From positions 1 to 64,000 of IMG/VR virus record IMGVR_UViG_3300030104_002647: a DNA stretch of 64,000 nt, one strand, 5' to 3'. The stretch is from a virus. The translations under genes were made by a program, and so were the position numbers. Each line of letters begins with the position of its first letter. Positions within the stretch are counted from its first letter, which is position 1. The notes below the pieces were generated by a model, which was given only the letters and a program-made list of their open reading frames with translations, made no database searches and was not told the origin of the DNA. Shown in pieces: positions 30,869 through 40,963 of the stretch.

Positions 30869-31140
30869 GTAATATTGAAATTAAATTAAGAATTATTGAA
30901 GCAGGACAAAAGGCAGTTGATGAATTAATTAGTGTTGCTAAAGAAAAAATAGTTAGAGGAGAGGAAGATGATTTATCTGCTGACAGATTAAAAAATGCTG
31001 CTGCTACAAAAAAATTAGCAATTTTTGATGCATTTGAGATTTTAAATCGCATACAAACTGAAAAAGATTTAATTGAATTAGAAAGTAAAGGTATAACACA
31101 AACGACAAATCAAGGTTTTGCAGAAAGACGTTCAAAATAA
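30865..31140 (+). CDS. Putative small terminase subunit-like protein
   Basis: 91 residues, helical and charged (AGQKAVDELISVAKEKIVRG; AATKKLAIFDAFEILNRIQT). Position directly before TerL and overlap of 23 bases with it suggest a TerS-type DNA-recognition partner; no helix-turn-helix is evident by eye. Assignment by context only. Confidence 0.45.
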   Translation: MSNIEIKLRIIEAGQKAVDELISVAKEKIVRGEEDDLSADRLKNAAATKKLAIFDAFEILNRIQTEKDLIELESKGITQTTNQGFAERRSK

Positions 31141-33364
31141 ATTATATACTACATTATCTGATGTAATTCCTAAATCTGTACTTACAAATAAAAACAAAAG
31201 TGCAACATGGAAATACGGTTACAACGAAAAATATGATATTGTTGTAATTTCAAAAACAGGTCAAATAGGCGAAATTATTAGAATTAATAATATTAGTATT
31301 GCTTTACCATTAGCACCAAAAAAAATAATAAAGCGAGACCCTTCTACCAAGCTTCAATATTGGGAAAGAAAAGAATATCCTAAACAATTAAAACGCATAT
31401 CTACTATTTTTCAATGGAACGAACAACCTGCAGTATTTAAAAATCAATGGGTAGATTACATAGAACAAGAATTTGATTACAGAGAAGAAGGATATTGGTT
31501 TTATAATAATGGTATTCCTACTTACTTAACAGGTTCTCATTATATGTATTTACAATGGACAAAAATAGATGTTGGATATCCTGATTTTAGAGAAGCCAAT
31601 AGATTGTTTTTTATTTTTTGGGAAGCATGTAGAGCTGATGTAAGAAGTTTTGGATTGTGTTATTTAAAAATAAGACGTTCAGGGTTTTCATTTATGGGTT
31701 CTTCAGAATGTATTAATACCGGAACATTAGCAAAAGATTCAAGAGTTGGAATTTTATCTAAAACAGGTTCTGATGCTAAAAAAATGTTTACAGATAAAGT
31801 AGTACCGATTGGAAGTAATTTACCGTTTTTTTTCAAACCTATACAAGACGGTATGGATAAACCAAAAACTGAATTAGCATTTAGAGTACCTGCATCTAAA
31901 ATTACAAAAAAAAACATGTATACTGTTGAAGAAGAAGAGCTTGACGGTTTAGATACTACAATAGATTGGAAAAACACAGATGATAACTCTTATGATGGTG
32001 AAAAATTATTATTATTAGTACATGACGAAAGTGGTAAATGGTTAAAACCTAATAACATATTGAATAATTGGCGTGTAACTAAAACCTGCTTAAGGTTGGG
32101 TAGTAAAATTATTGGTAAATGCATGATGGGCTCAACTTCAAACGCATTAAGTAAAGGGGGTAACAACTTCAAAAGTTTATATGAAGATTCGGATACTACG
32201 AAAAGAAATGCTAACGGTCAAACAAAAAGCGGTTTGTATAATTTGTTTATACCTATGGAATGGAATATGGAAGGATTTATAGACAGGTATGGTATGCCTG
32301 TGCTAGAAACTCCTGCTTCGCCTGTATTAGGTATCGATAATGAAAAAATAAAAGTTGGTGCTGTAGAGTATTGGCAAAATGAAGTTGACTCGTTAAAATC
32401 TGACCCTGACGCATTAAATGAATATTACAGACAATTTCCTCGTTCTGAGTCACATGCATTCAGAGATGAAAGCAAACAATCATTATTTAATTTGACAAAA
32501 ATTTATCAGCAAATAGATTATAATGATTCTTTAATATTACAACATCATGTAACACAAGGAAGTTTCTATTGGAAAGATGGTATAAAGGATAGTGAAGTAA
32601 TTTTTAGACCTGATAAGCGTGGTAGATTTTTAGTCGGATGGACTCCCAATAAACAATTACAAAATAAATATTATATTAAAAATGGTAAAAAATATCCGGG
32701 CAATGAACATATAGGTTCGTTTGGTTGTGATTCATATGACATATCAGGAGTTGTAGGAGGTGGAGGTTCTAACGGCTCTTTACATGGTATGACTAAATTT
32801 AATATGGATGATGCTCCAAGTAATGAGTTTTTTTTAGAATATATAGCTCGTCCACAAACAGCTGAAATATTTTTTGAAGAAGTATTGATGGCTTGTATAT
32901 TTTATGGTATGCCAATATTATGTGAAAACAATAAACCAAGATTATTATATCATTTTAAAAATAGAGGATATCGAGGATACAGTATGAATCGTCCCGATAA
33001 AGTATATAATAAATTATCAAAAACAGAAAGAGAATTAGGTGGTATCCCCAACTCTAGTGAAGATGTAAAACAATCTCATGCAGCAGCAATTGAATCGTAT
33101 ATTGAAAAATATGTAGGATTAGATTTTGAAGGAACATTTAGAGATTCAGAAGACATGGGTACAATGTATTTTACAAGAACATTAGAAGATTGGGCAAAGT
33201 TTGATATATCAAATAGAACTCGTTTTGATGCGACTATAAGTTCAGGATTGGCTGTTATGGCGAATCAAAAACACTTATATTTACCTACCAAAAAAGAGTC
33301 AAAAATAAGCATTAACTTTGCAAGATACACAAACACAGGAACTTTAAGCAAAATATTACAATGA
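31118..33364 (+). CDS. terL: Terminase large subunit
   Basis: 748 residues, longer than the usual 500-650. Start is a TTG at 31118; no ATG occurs until far inside the ATPase domain and a stop lies 27 bases upstream. The ATPase A-site region is atypical (YLKIRRSGFSFMGSSE, residues about 183-198), as in crAss-like terminases. Walker-B-type LLLLVHDESGK is near 297. The C-terminal nuclease has C-D-S-Y-D near 536 and ILCENN near 600. It cuts and pumps DNA into proheads. ATGA overlap with portal. Confidence 0.85.
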   Translation: MQKDVQNKLYTTLSDVIPKSVLTNKNKSATWKYGYNEKYDIVVISKTGQIGEIIRINNISIALPLAPKKIIKRDPSTKLQYWERKEYPKQLKRISTIFQWNEQPAVFKNQWVDYIEQEFDYREEGYWFYNNGIPTYLTGSHYMYLQWTKIDVGYPDFREANRLFFIFWEACRADVRSFGLCYLKIRRSGFSFMGSSECINTGTLAKDSRVGILSKTGSDAKKMFTDKVVPIGSNLPFFFKPIQDGMDKPKTELAFRVPASKITKKNMYTVEEEELDGLDTTIDWKNTDDNSYDGEKLLLLVHDESGKWLKPNNILNNWRVTKTCLRLGSKIIGKCMMGSTSNALSKGGNNFKSLYEDSDTTKRNANGQTKSGLYNLFIPMEWNMEGFIDRYGMPVLETPASPVLGIDNEKIKVGAVEYWQNEVDSLKSDPDALNEYYRQFPRSESHAFRDESKQSLFNLTKIYQQIDYNDSLILQHHVTQGSFYWKDGIKDSEVIFRPDKRGRFLVGWTPNKQLQNKYYIKNGKKYPGNEHIGSFGCDSYDISGVVGGGGSNGSLHGMTKFNMDDAPSNEFFLEYIARPQTAEIFFEEVLMACIFYGMPILCENNKPRLLYHFKNRGYRGYSMNRPDKVYNKLSKTERELGGIPNSSEDVKQSHAAAIESYIEKYVGLDFEGTFRDSEDMGTMYFTRTLEDWAKFDISNRTRFDATISSGLAVMANQKHLYLPTKKESKISINFARYTNTGTLSKILQ

Positions 33365-35796
33365 AAGATATAAAAATAGATATAACTGCCGCAGGTTTCC
33401 CAAGTCAATTTGTGTCTGATGCTAAAAAAGCAACAGTTGAGTTTGGGTTACAAATAGGTCAAGCAATACAATATGAGTGGTTTAGAAAAGATGGTGTAGG
33501 ATGTAGATACTATAATCAATGGGGTAATTTTAACCGATTAAGATTGTATGCTAGAGGTGAGCAATCTGTAGGTAAATATAAAAATGAATTAGCTATTGAT
33601 GGTGATTTATCTTATTTAAATTTAGATTGGTCGATAGTACCGGTTATTCCTAAATTTGTTGACATTGTTGTTAACGGAATGTCTGATAGATTATTTAAAG
33701 TTGAAGCATACGCACAAGATGCTATGTCTCAAGCAAAGCGTTCTAAGTATCAAGATATGGTAGAAGGTCAAATGTCTGCAAAACCTATTCTTGAAAATAT
33801 ATCTAAAAATTTTGGAGTTGACCCTTTTGTAGTTGAAGCTGATAGTTTGCCTGAAACTGATGATGAACTGCAGTTGTTTATGAATTTAAATTATAAACCT
33901 GCTATTGAAATTGCGGAAGAAGAAGCAATAAATACTTTGTTTGAAGACAATCATTATCAAGACATTAGAAAAAGATTAGACTACGATATTACTGTTTGTG
34001 GTATTGCATGTGCAAAACATGAATTTCTTGAGGGTAATGGAGTTACTATATCTTATGTAGACCCTGCAAATCTTGTTTATAGTTATACTGAAGATAAGCA
34101 TTTTAAAGATTGTTTTTATTGGGGAGAAATAAAAACTTTACCCATAATAGAGTTAATTAAAATTGACCCTACATTAACAAATGAAGATTTAGAAGAAATA
34201 AGCAAATACAGTCAAACTTGGTATGATTATTTTAATACAGCACAGTATTATCAAAACAGTATTTTTTATAGAGATACAGCTACGGTTATGTATTTTAATT
34301 ATAAGACTACTAAAGAGTATGTATACAAAAAGAAAAAACTAGATGGTGGCGGAGCTAGAGTAATTGAAAAAGATGACCAATTTAATCCTCCTGATGAAAT
34401 TCAACAAGAAGGTAATTTTGAAAAAATAAGTAAACGAATTGATGTTTGGTATGAAGGGGTTATGGTTATGGGTACTAATTTTATTTTAAAATGGGAATTG
34501 TCTAAAAATATGGTTAGACCAAAGTCAGCATCTCAACATGCAATGCCTAATTATGTAGCGGTTGCTCCTCGAATGTATAAGGGAAGTATCGAGTCTTTAA
34601 CTAGAAGAATGATACCTTTTGCAGATTTAATACAGATAACTCATTTAAAGCTACAGCAAGTTATCGCTAAAACAGTCCCTGATGGTGTTTATATTGACGC
34701 TGACGGACTTAATGAGGTCGACCTAGGGACGGGTAACGCTTATAACCCTGAAGACGCTCTACGGCTTTATTTTCAAACAGGTAGCGTTGTAGGTAGAAGT
34801 TATACTCAAGATGGTGAATTTAACAACGGTAGAATACCAATCCAACAACTTACATCTAATAGCGGAGCAAGTAAAACACAAATGCTTTTAACTAATTATA
34901 ATCATTATATGGATATGATTAGAACAGTAACAGGATTAAATGAAGCGAGAGATGGTTCAACACCAAACCCTGATGCTTTAGTAGGGGTACAAAAACTTGC
35001 TGCATTAAATTCTAATACAGCTACTAGGCACATACTAGATGCAAGTTTATATTTATATAGAACTCTTGCTGAAGCGTTATCTTACAGAGTAGCTGATGTT
35101 TTAGAATATTCATCATATAAAGAAGAATTTATAAATCAGATAGGTAAATACAATGTTTCAATATTAAATGAAATAAAAGATTTATATATATATGATTTCG
35201 GTATTTTCATTGAGGTATCTCCTGACGAAGAAGAAAAAGCTATGTTAGAACAAAATATACAAATGGCTTTATCAAAACAAGATATAAACTTAGAAGATGC
35301 TATTGATATTAGAGGTTTAAGGAATATAAAACTTGCTAATCAATTACTCAAAATGAAACGAAAAAGAAAAAAAGAGGATGATGAAAAGCGAGAAATGACT
35401 AAACAAGCAGTCTTAGCTAAACAGCAGCAAATGTCGCAACAAATGGCAGCTCAAACTGCTATGCAAAAAATTCAAGCAGAAGGTCAAATGAAAATGCAAT
35501 ATCGACAAGCGGACATAGCATTTGAAATAGAAAAAATGAAAGTTGAAGCTCAATTAAAACAAAGCTTAATGGCAGAAGAGTTTGAATACAATATGCAATT
35601 AAAAGGACAACAAGATGCTGCTTTGTCTCAAAGAGAAAAAGATAGAGAAAAAGCTAAAGCAAATAGGATTAGTCAACAAAATACTGAACAGTCTAATTTG
35701 ATAAATCAAAAGAAAAATAATCTTCCTCCACAAAGTTTTGAATCTAATGAGGATAGCTTAGACGGCTTTAATTTATCAGAATTTGACCCTAGATAA
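33361..35796 (+). CDS. Portal protein
   Basis: 811 residues. It contains the portal-like block SLDWS-type LNLDWSIVPVIPKFVDIVVN and the central VTGLNEARDGSTPNPDALVG (about 525-545), a good crAss/flavophage portal signature, and ends in a long Gln/Lys/Glu-rich coil (KQQQMSQQMAAQTAMQKIQA). It forms the ring for DNA entry at the capsid vertex. Position between TerL and capsid genes agrees. Confidence 0.8.
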   Translation: MKDIKIDITAAGFPSQFVSDAKKATVEFGLQIGQAIQYEWFRKDGVGCRYYNQWGNFNRLRLYARGEQSVGKYKNELAIDGDLSYLNLDWSIVPVIPKFVDIVVNGMSDRLFKVEAYAQDAMSQAKRSKYQDMVEGQMSAKPILENISKNFGVDPFVVEADSLPETDDELQLFMNLNYKPAIEIAEEEAINTLFEDNHYQDIRKRLDYDITVCGIACAKHEFLEGNGVTISYVDPANLVYSYTEDKHFKDCFYWGEIKTLPIIELIKIDPTLTNEDLEEISKYSQTWYDYFNTAQYYQNSIFYRDTATVMYFNYKTTKEYVYKKKKLDGGGARVIEKDDQFNPPDEIQQEGNFEKISKRIDVWYEGVMVMGTNFILKWELSKNMVRPKSASQHAMPNYVAVAPRMYKGSIESLTRRMIPFADLIQITHLKLQQVIAKTVPDGVYIDADGLNEVDLGTGNAYNPEDALRLYFQTGSVVGRSYTQDGEFNNGRIPIQQLTSNSGASKTQMLLTNYNHYMDMIRTVTGLNEARDGSTPNPDALVGVQKLAALNSNTATRHILDASLYLYRTLAEALSYRVADVLEYSSYKEEFINQIGKYNVSILNEIKDLYIYDFGIFIEVSPDEEEKAMLEQNIQMALSKQDINLEDAIDIRGLRNIKLANQLLKMKRKRKKEDDEKREMTKQAVLAKQQQMSQQMAAQTAMQKIQAEGQMKMQYRQADIAFEIEKMKVEAQLKQSLMAEEFEYNMQLKGQQDAALSQREKDREKAKANRISQQNTEQSNLINQKKNNLPPQSFESNEDSLDGFNLSEFDPR

Positions 35797-35824
35797 TACC
35801 TTAAAATAAATATTAGAGAATGTT

Positions 35825-35832
35825 TAACTTTG
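35825..35832 (+). promoter_or_regulatory. -7 box TAACTTTG
   Basis: TAACTTTG fits TAnnTTTG and lies 22 bp before the ATG at 35855. Probable promoter for scaffold and capsid genes. Confidence 0.45.
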
Positions 35833-35854
35833 TACCAAATTAAAATTAAATCAA

Positions 35855-36940
35855 ATGAATTTAGAAAATATTAAAGTAAGAGAAGTAAGTTCGCCTGAAA
35901 AAGGTAAAGCTGAAATAGAGCAAGAGCTGTTAGATAAAAAAGCTCAACAAGATGCTCAAGAATCACAAGTTGTTGAAGAACAAGTTGTTGAAGAAACTAA
36001 ACCTGTAGAACTTGATGACAATTCAGTTCTAGAGTATTTAGGAAAAAGATATAATAAAACCATTAATTCATTTGATGAGTTAATGCAGGAAAGAGAAGAA
36101 CAAGAGGTTTTACCTGAAGATGTTTCATCTTTTCTAAAATATAAAAAAGAAACAGGTAGGGGAATCGAAGATTATGTTCGATTGAACAGAAACTTTGATG
36201 ACATGCAACCTGATAATTTGTTAGCTGAGTATTACCTAGCAACTGATGAAGCTATAGATTCAGAAGATGTAGACGATTTGTTAGATGAGTTTAGATGGGA
36301 TGATGATGTAGATGATGAAAAAGTTGTTAAGAAAAAAAAGTTAGCAAAGAAGAGAGCTGTTGTTCAAGCTAAGAAATATTTTAACGAACAGAAAGAACAG
36401 TATAAACAACCCCTTGAGTCAAGTACGGTTGTTAGTTCTGATGAGAGTAAAAAAATTGAAGAGTATGAACAATATCTCAAGAGTGTAAGAAGTAATGAGG
36501 AAGAGACTAGAAAAAAACAAGATTGGTTTTCTAAAAAAACTGACGAGGTTTTTTCAAGTGAGTTCAAAGGTTTTGAGTTTACCGTAGGCGATAAAAATGT
36601 TACCTATAGTCCCGGTGATGCATCCGAAATGAAATCGAAACAATCTAATGTTTTAAACTTTATAAATAAGTTTATAGACCAAGATACAGGTTTGATGAAA
36701 GATGCACAAGGTTACCACAGAGCTTTATCACTAGCTATGAATCCTGAGAAGTTTGCTAAATTCTTTTATGAATTAGGTCAAGCGGAAGGAGTTGAAGATG
36801 TAGTCCGTAAAACAAAAAATGTTAGTATGGATATTCGTAAGACTCCTGAAACTGCAACAACTCAAGGAGGAATGAAAGTTAGAGCTTTAAATACCGACTC
36901 AGGTCGAGGTTTAAAGATAAAAAGTATGAGAAAAAAATAA
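35855..36940 (+). CDS. Putative scaffolding protein
   Basis: 361 residues, highly charged with Glu/Asp and Lys/Arg alternating, strongly helical (VVEEQVVEETKPVELDDN; DDLLDEFRWDDDVDDEKVV). It sits between portal and major capsid gene, the usual scaffold position, and lacks enzymatic motifs. The C-terminal stretch KMRALNTDSGRGLKIKSMRK-like basic end may contact the capsid. Role inferred by position and composition. Confidence 0.6.
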   Translation: MNLENIKVREVSSPEKGKAEIEQELLDKKAQQDAQESQVVEEQVVEETKPVELDDNSVLEYLGKRYNKTINSFDELMQEREEQEVLPEDVSSFLKYKKETGRGIEDYVRLNRNFDDMQPDNLLAEYYLATDEAIDSEDVDDLLDEFRWDDDVDDEKVVKKKKLAKKRAVVQAKKYFNEQKEQYKQPLESSTVVSSDESKKIEEYEQYLKSVRSNEEETRKKQDWFSKKTDEVFSSEFKGFEFTVGDKNVTYSPGDASEMKSKQSNVLNFINKFIDQDTGLMKDAQGYHRALSLAMNPEKFAKFFYELGQAEGVEDVVRKTKNVSMDIRKTPETATTQGGMKVRALNTDSGRGLKIKSMRKK

Positions 36941-36963
36941 GTAACAATTAAAAATTATTAATT

Positions 36964-38418
36964 ATGGCAGTATTAGCAAGTCCAACGTATCAGTTGCAGC
37001 CAAGTGCACAACAGGTAGCGTTGTCGTCAAACTATATTACTAATGCTCAATTTAACTTTTTGAATCAGTATCTTCCTGATACTTATGAAAAAGAGTTTGA
37101 GAGATATGGTAATAGAACTGTTTCATCATTCTTAAGAATGGTAGGAGCAGAAATGCCTTCTAACTCTGACCTTATCAAATGGGCAGAGCAAGGTAGATTA
37201 CATATTAAATATGTAAACTGTACTTTAGGTGGTGCAGGTGGTGGTGCAGCTTCAGAAACTTTTACAGTTCCTGCAGCACAAATTGACCCTGCAAGACAAC
37301 CTTCAGGTTCAGTAGCACCGGCAGGTGCAGCAGGACAAATCGGTATCAGAAAAGGTCAAACAGTAATGATTTCTGATGATACAGCAGGTTCTGCATTAAA
37401 CAACAAAGGTATCGTAACTGCAGTTACAGCAACTACTTTTACAGTAGCGATGTACGAAGCAGCAGGTTTAGCAGCTTACGCAGGTACAGTATCAGTTTTC
37501 ATTTATGGTTCTGAATTTAAAAAAGGAGTAAATGGAATGGAAGGTGGATTAATTTCTAACGATTTCATTTTTGAAAATTCTCCAATTATCTTAAAAGATA
37601 AGTACCAAGTATCAGGTTCTGATATGGCACAAATCGGATGGATAGAAGTTCAAACTGAGGATGGAGCGTCAGGATACTTATGGTATCTAAAATCAGAGCA
37701 CGAAACTAGATTACGTTTCGATGATTATCTAGAAACAGCAATGGTAGAAGCTGTACCGGCAGAAGCAGGTTCAGGTGTTGCTACACAAGCTGTATATGCA
37801 GATGCAGGTAACAAAGGTTCTGAAGGTGTATTCTACGTTGTAGAAGCTAGAGGAAATGTTTGGGGTGCAGGTAATCCTTCTGATTTAGCAGGATTTGACA
37901 GCATTATTTCAAGATTAGACAAGCAAGGTTCAATTGAAGAAAATGTAATTTTCGTTAATAGAGCGTTCTCGTTTGATATTGATGATATGTTAGCAGCTCA
38001 AAATTCTTATGGTGCAGGTGGTTCTTCATATGGACTATTTGACAATGATGAAGAAATGGCGTTAAATTTAGGATTTACAGGATTTAGAAGAGGTTATGAC
38101 TTCTATAAGTCTGAGTGGAAATACTTAAATGACCCAACAATGAGAGGTGGATTAGTAGGTGGAGCAATAAATGGACTATTAGTTCCTGCAGGTTCTACTA
38201 CAGTTTATGACCAAATTTTAGGTAAAAACGCTAAAAGACCTTTCTTACATGTTAGATATAGAGCTTCAGAAGCTGAAGATAGACGCTATAAGTCTTGGAT
38301 TACAGGTTCTGCAGGTGGAGCTTCAAACAAAGATTTAGATGCAATGGAAGTTAACTTCCTTTCTGAAAGATGTGTTTGTACTCTAGGTGCTAACAACTTC
38401 TTCTTATTTAAATCATAA
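36964..38418 (+). CDS. Major capsid protein
   Basis: 484 residues. Features are the N-terminal LNQYLPDTYEKEFERYGNRT, a beta insertion (about 75-180, rich in Gly/Ala/Thr), and the C-terminal DRRYKSWITGSAGG and C-V-C-T-L-G-A-N-N-F-F-L-F-K. Size, position after the scaffold-like gene and pattern fit the crAss-like/flavophage HK97-fold major capsid protein. It is followed by a strong terminator, consistent with very high expression. Confidence 0.8.
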   Translation: MAVLASPTYQLQPSAQQVALSSNYITNAQFNFLNQYLPDTYEKEFERYGNRTVSSFLRMVGAEMPSNSDLIKWAEQGRLHIKYVNCTLGGAGGGAASETFTVPAAQIDPARQPSGSVAPAGAAGQIGIRKGQTVMISDDTAGSALNNKGIVTAVTATTFTVAMYEAAGLAAYAGTVSVFIYGSEFKKGVNGMEGGLISNDFIFENSPIILKDKYQVSGSDMAQIGWIEVQTEDGASGYLWYLKSEHETRLRFDDYLETAMVEAVPAEAGSGVATQAVYADAGNKGSEGVFYVVEARGNVWGAGNPSDLAGFDSIISRLDKQGSIEENVIFVNRAFSFDIDDMLAAQNSYGAGGSSYGLFDNDEEMALNLGFTGFRRGYDFYKSEWKYLNDPTMRGGLVGGAINGLLVPAGSTTVYDQILGKNAKRPFLHVRYRASEAEDRRYKSWITGSAGGASNKDLDAMEVNFLSERCVCTLGANNFFLFKS

Positions 38419-38435
38419 GGAGTATATATAATTAA

Positions 38436-38464
38436 GGGAGGATTAACCTCCTCCCTTTTTTTTT
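38436..38464 (+). terminator. Terminator after major capsid gene
   Basis: GGGAGGA/TCCTCCC stem with TTAACC loop and a T9 tract. It separates the capsid gene from its downstream neighbour. Confidence 0.85.
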
Positions 38465-38486
38465 AATCTAATTAAATTATAATAAA

Positions 38487-39236
38487 ATGAAAAAGACAAA
38501 AGAATTTGTAGACAAAGTCTACCGCCTAGTTGGCGAGAAATATCCCTTAGCTTTTATGTTGGCTACTCAACATAGTAGAAGATTTCCCTTAATGTATTTT
38601 GATAATGATACAGGTGTTAACAAACCTCTTCGTTATGCAAGAAACCAAAAATCACCATTTGTTGATGAACAAGACGGTAATGTTATTTTAGAACCGATTG
38701 TGTTCGAAGATGGAATGCTAGTTGTTCCTAAAGAAAACCAAGTGTTACAAGAGTTTCTTTCAATTCATCCACAGAACGGTGGTGTATTTGAAGAAGTAGA
38801 TAAAGGTAAAGAAGCTGCTGAAGATGTAGAAACATTATATGCTGAGGTTGATGCATTAATTCTTGCTAGAGAAATGACATTAAATCAATTAGAAACAATT
38901 GGAAGAGTGTTGTTTGGTGATATAAGCAAATTAACTACTGCTGAATTAAAAAGAGATATGTTAGTTTTTGCAAGAAAATATCCTACTGATTTAGTAAATA
39001 TGGTTAATGACCCCATGTTAAAATTATATTCTAAGGTTCAATTATTTTTTGACAATAGACTATTAGTTTATAAAAATGGAAAAAAAGACGTACATTTTAA
39101 TACCACTTCAAATAAAAAGAGAATGGTAAGTATTCCGTATGGAGAAGACCCTATATATATTGTGTCTTCTTTTCTTCAATCTGACGATGGTATAGAAGCT
39201 TTAAAGCTACTAGAAAAACGGCTAGAAGACAAGTAA
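38487..39236 (+). CDS. Conserved head-completion-region protein
   Basis: 249 residues. Recognisable blocks PLAFMLATQHSRRFPLMYFD, then RYARNQKSPFVDEQDG, LEPIVFEDGMLVVPKENQVL and IPYGEDPIYIVSSFLQSDDG are conserved directly after the capsid gene in T4-like and marine Bacteroidota phages as I recall, but without an assigned structure. Could be a capsid decoration or head-closure factor. Own terminator follows. Confidence 0.6.
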   Translation: MKKTKEFVDKVYRLVGEKYPLAFMLATQHSRRFPLMYFDNDTGVNKPLRYARNQKSPFVDEQDGNVILEPIVFEDGMLVVPKENQVLQEFLSIHPQNGGVFEEVDKGKEAAEDVETLYAEVDALILAREMTLNQLETIGRVLFGDISKLTTAELKRDMLVFARKYPTDLVNMVNDPMLKLYSKVQLFFDNRLLVYKNGKKDVHFNTTSNKKRMVSIPYGEDPIYIVSSFLQSDDGIEALKLLEKRLEDK

Positions 39237-39244
39237 TTTAAGAA

Positions 39245-39275
39245 GGGGATGAAAAAATCATCCTCTTTTTTTTTT
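39245..39275 (+). terminator. Rho-independent terminator
   Basis: GGGGATGA/TCATCCTC (one G-T pair) with an A5 loop and a T10 tract, 9 bp after the stop at 39236. Confidence 0.8.
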
Positions 39276-39278
39276 CCT

Positions 39279-39286
39279 TATCTTTG
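39279..39286 (+). promoter_or_regulatory. -7 box TATCTTTG
   Basis: TATCTTTG right after the terminator T-tract and 15 bp before the ATG at 39302; starts the tail-gene operon. Confidence 0.55.
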
Positions 39287-39301
39287 TAAAAAAGATAACA
39301 G

Positions 39302-40039
39302 ATGATACAACAGGTTTATGACGCTGTTCTTGCTATTTTAAATAAAAATAACTATGGTTATTTATCACCGGCAGATTTTAATTTATATGCTCAACAAGCT
39401 CAATTAGATTTGTTTGAAGATATATTTTATCAGTTTAATAATCAAGTTAATAAAGAAAATTTAAGAGGTTCAGGAACAGGTTATGCAGATATTAAAAAAG
39501 GAATTGTAGAAGTAATTGATATGTTTTCTGTTACTGCAGCATTAACACATATTGCTGACAATACTTTTAATATGCCGTCAACTGTTACTACAGGGTCTGA
39601 TTTTTATTTTATAAATAAAGTTTTGTGTTATGATGCTGCCGGTACTACATTTACAGGAGAAGCTGAAAGAGTAAGTCAAAGCAAAATAACAATGTTAAAT
39701 AATTCTTTATATACTGCTCCAACCACAACTTTTCCGGCATACACAACTCAAGGTAGTACAATGACTGTATTTCCTAACACTATTAATGCAACAAATATGG
39801 TACAATCACAATACATTAGATATCCTAAAACTCCCCAATGGACATATGTATCACTAGGTGCAGCTCAACAACCACAATTTAGCGTAACAGCTAGTTATCA
39901 AGATTTTGAACTCCCTCTAGATTATTTTCAAGATTTAGTAAATAAAATATTACAATTTGCAGGTATGGAGATTAGAGAAGGGGATGTAGTTCAATTTGCT
40001 TTAGGACAAGAACAGATAGAAAACCAAGATGAACAATAA
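39302..40039 (+). CDS. Head-tail adaptor / ring protein 1-like
   Basis: 245 residues. N-terminal helical opening (YGYLSPADFNLYAQQAQLDL then FEDIFYQFNNQVNKE) and C-terminal DFELPLDYFQDLVNKILQFA are typical of the first connector gene after the head block in crAss-like and marine phages. It probably sits beneath the portal. TAATG junction with the next gene. Confidence 0.6.
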   Translation: MIQQVYDAVLAILNKNNYGYLSPADFNLYAQQAQLDLFEDIFYQFNNQVNKENLRGSGTGYADIKKGIVEVIDMFSVTAALTHIADNTFNMPSTVTTGSDFYFINKVLCYDAAGTTFTGEAERVSQSKITMLNNSLYTAPTTTFPAYTTQGSTMTVFPNTINATNMVQSQYIRYPKTPQWTYVSLGAAQQPQFSVTASYQDFELPLDYFQDLVNKILQFAGMEIREGDVVQFALGQEQIENQDEQ

Positions 40040-40962
40040 TGGCTTATATTACAGATTATCAATATTATACAAATAACAATACCAACCCCGAAGATGCAAA
40101 TTGGGGTTCATATCAGTACATTAGTTTAGACGATGTGGTGACTAATTTTCTATTAATGTATAATGGAAACCATTCTTTAGTGAATAATGAAGAAAGATAT
40201 AAAATATTATTTCATGCAAAAAGAGCAATTCAAGAATTAAACTACGATGCATTTAAAGAAATAAAAGCTTTAGAACTACAGGTTACAGATTCATTACGAT
40301 ATATATTACCTGCTGACTATGTAAATTGGGTAAGGGTTTCTATGTATTATGATGGATATTTAAGACCGCTTGTTGAAAATATACAAATTAATTCTGCAAG
40401 TGCGTATTTACAAGACCATCAAGGTAATATTTTATTTGACCATTTAGGTAATATTTTAAAACCTCAGTATTCTGAGCTAACAAGACAAAGATTAACGGGT
40501 GTTCAAAAAACACAATATTTAAATCAAGGTGCTCCTTATGATGGTTATTGGGGGTGGCAAGTAGACGGAGTATGGTATTTTGATATGGCTATAGGTGCGT
40601 CTTGGGGTTTAAATACAGAAACAGCTAATGCTAATCCTACATTTACTATTGACAAAAAAGCCGGTGTAATAAACTTTAGTTCTGCGATGAATGATAAACT
40701 AGCAATTTTAGAATATATTTCAGACGGAATGGAAAACGGTGATGATTCAAAAATAACAGTAAATAAATTATTTGAAGAATATATATATGCGGCTATTGAA
40801 TTTTCTATATTAAATAGTAAACTTGGTGTTCAGGAATATATTGTAAATAGAACTCGAAAAAGAAAATCTGCTTTATTAAGAAATGCAAAAATAAGATTAA
40901 GTAATATACATCCGGGTCGTTTATTACAAAATCTGAGAGGTCAAGATAAATGGATAAAGTAA
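40039..40962 (+). CDS. Ring / tail adaptor protein 2-like
   Basis: 307 residues. The segment ERYKILFHAKRAIQELNYDA, then FKEIKALELQVTDSLRYILP and LQDHQGNILFDHLGNILKP is a hallmark of a crAss-like structural family. It forms a connector ring between portal and tail hub. The next gene begins 1 bp later. Confidence 0.7.
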   Translation: MAYITDYQYYTNNNTNPEDANWGSYQYISLDDVVTNFLLMYNGNHSLVNNEERYKILFHAKRAIQELNYDAFKEIKALELQVTDSLRYILPADYVNWVRVSMYYDGYLRPLVENIQINSASAYLQDHQGNILFDHLGNILKPQYSELTRQRLTGVQKTQYLNQGAPYDGYWGWQVDGVWYFDMAIGASWGLNTETANANPTFTIDKKAGVINFSSAMNDKLAILEYISDGMENGDDSKITVNKLFEEYIYAAIEFSILNSKLGVQEYIVNRTRKRKSALLRNAKIRLSNIHPGRLLQNLRGQDKWIK

Positions 40963-40963
40963 G

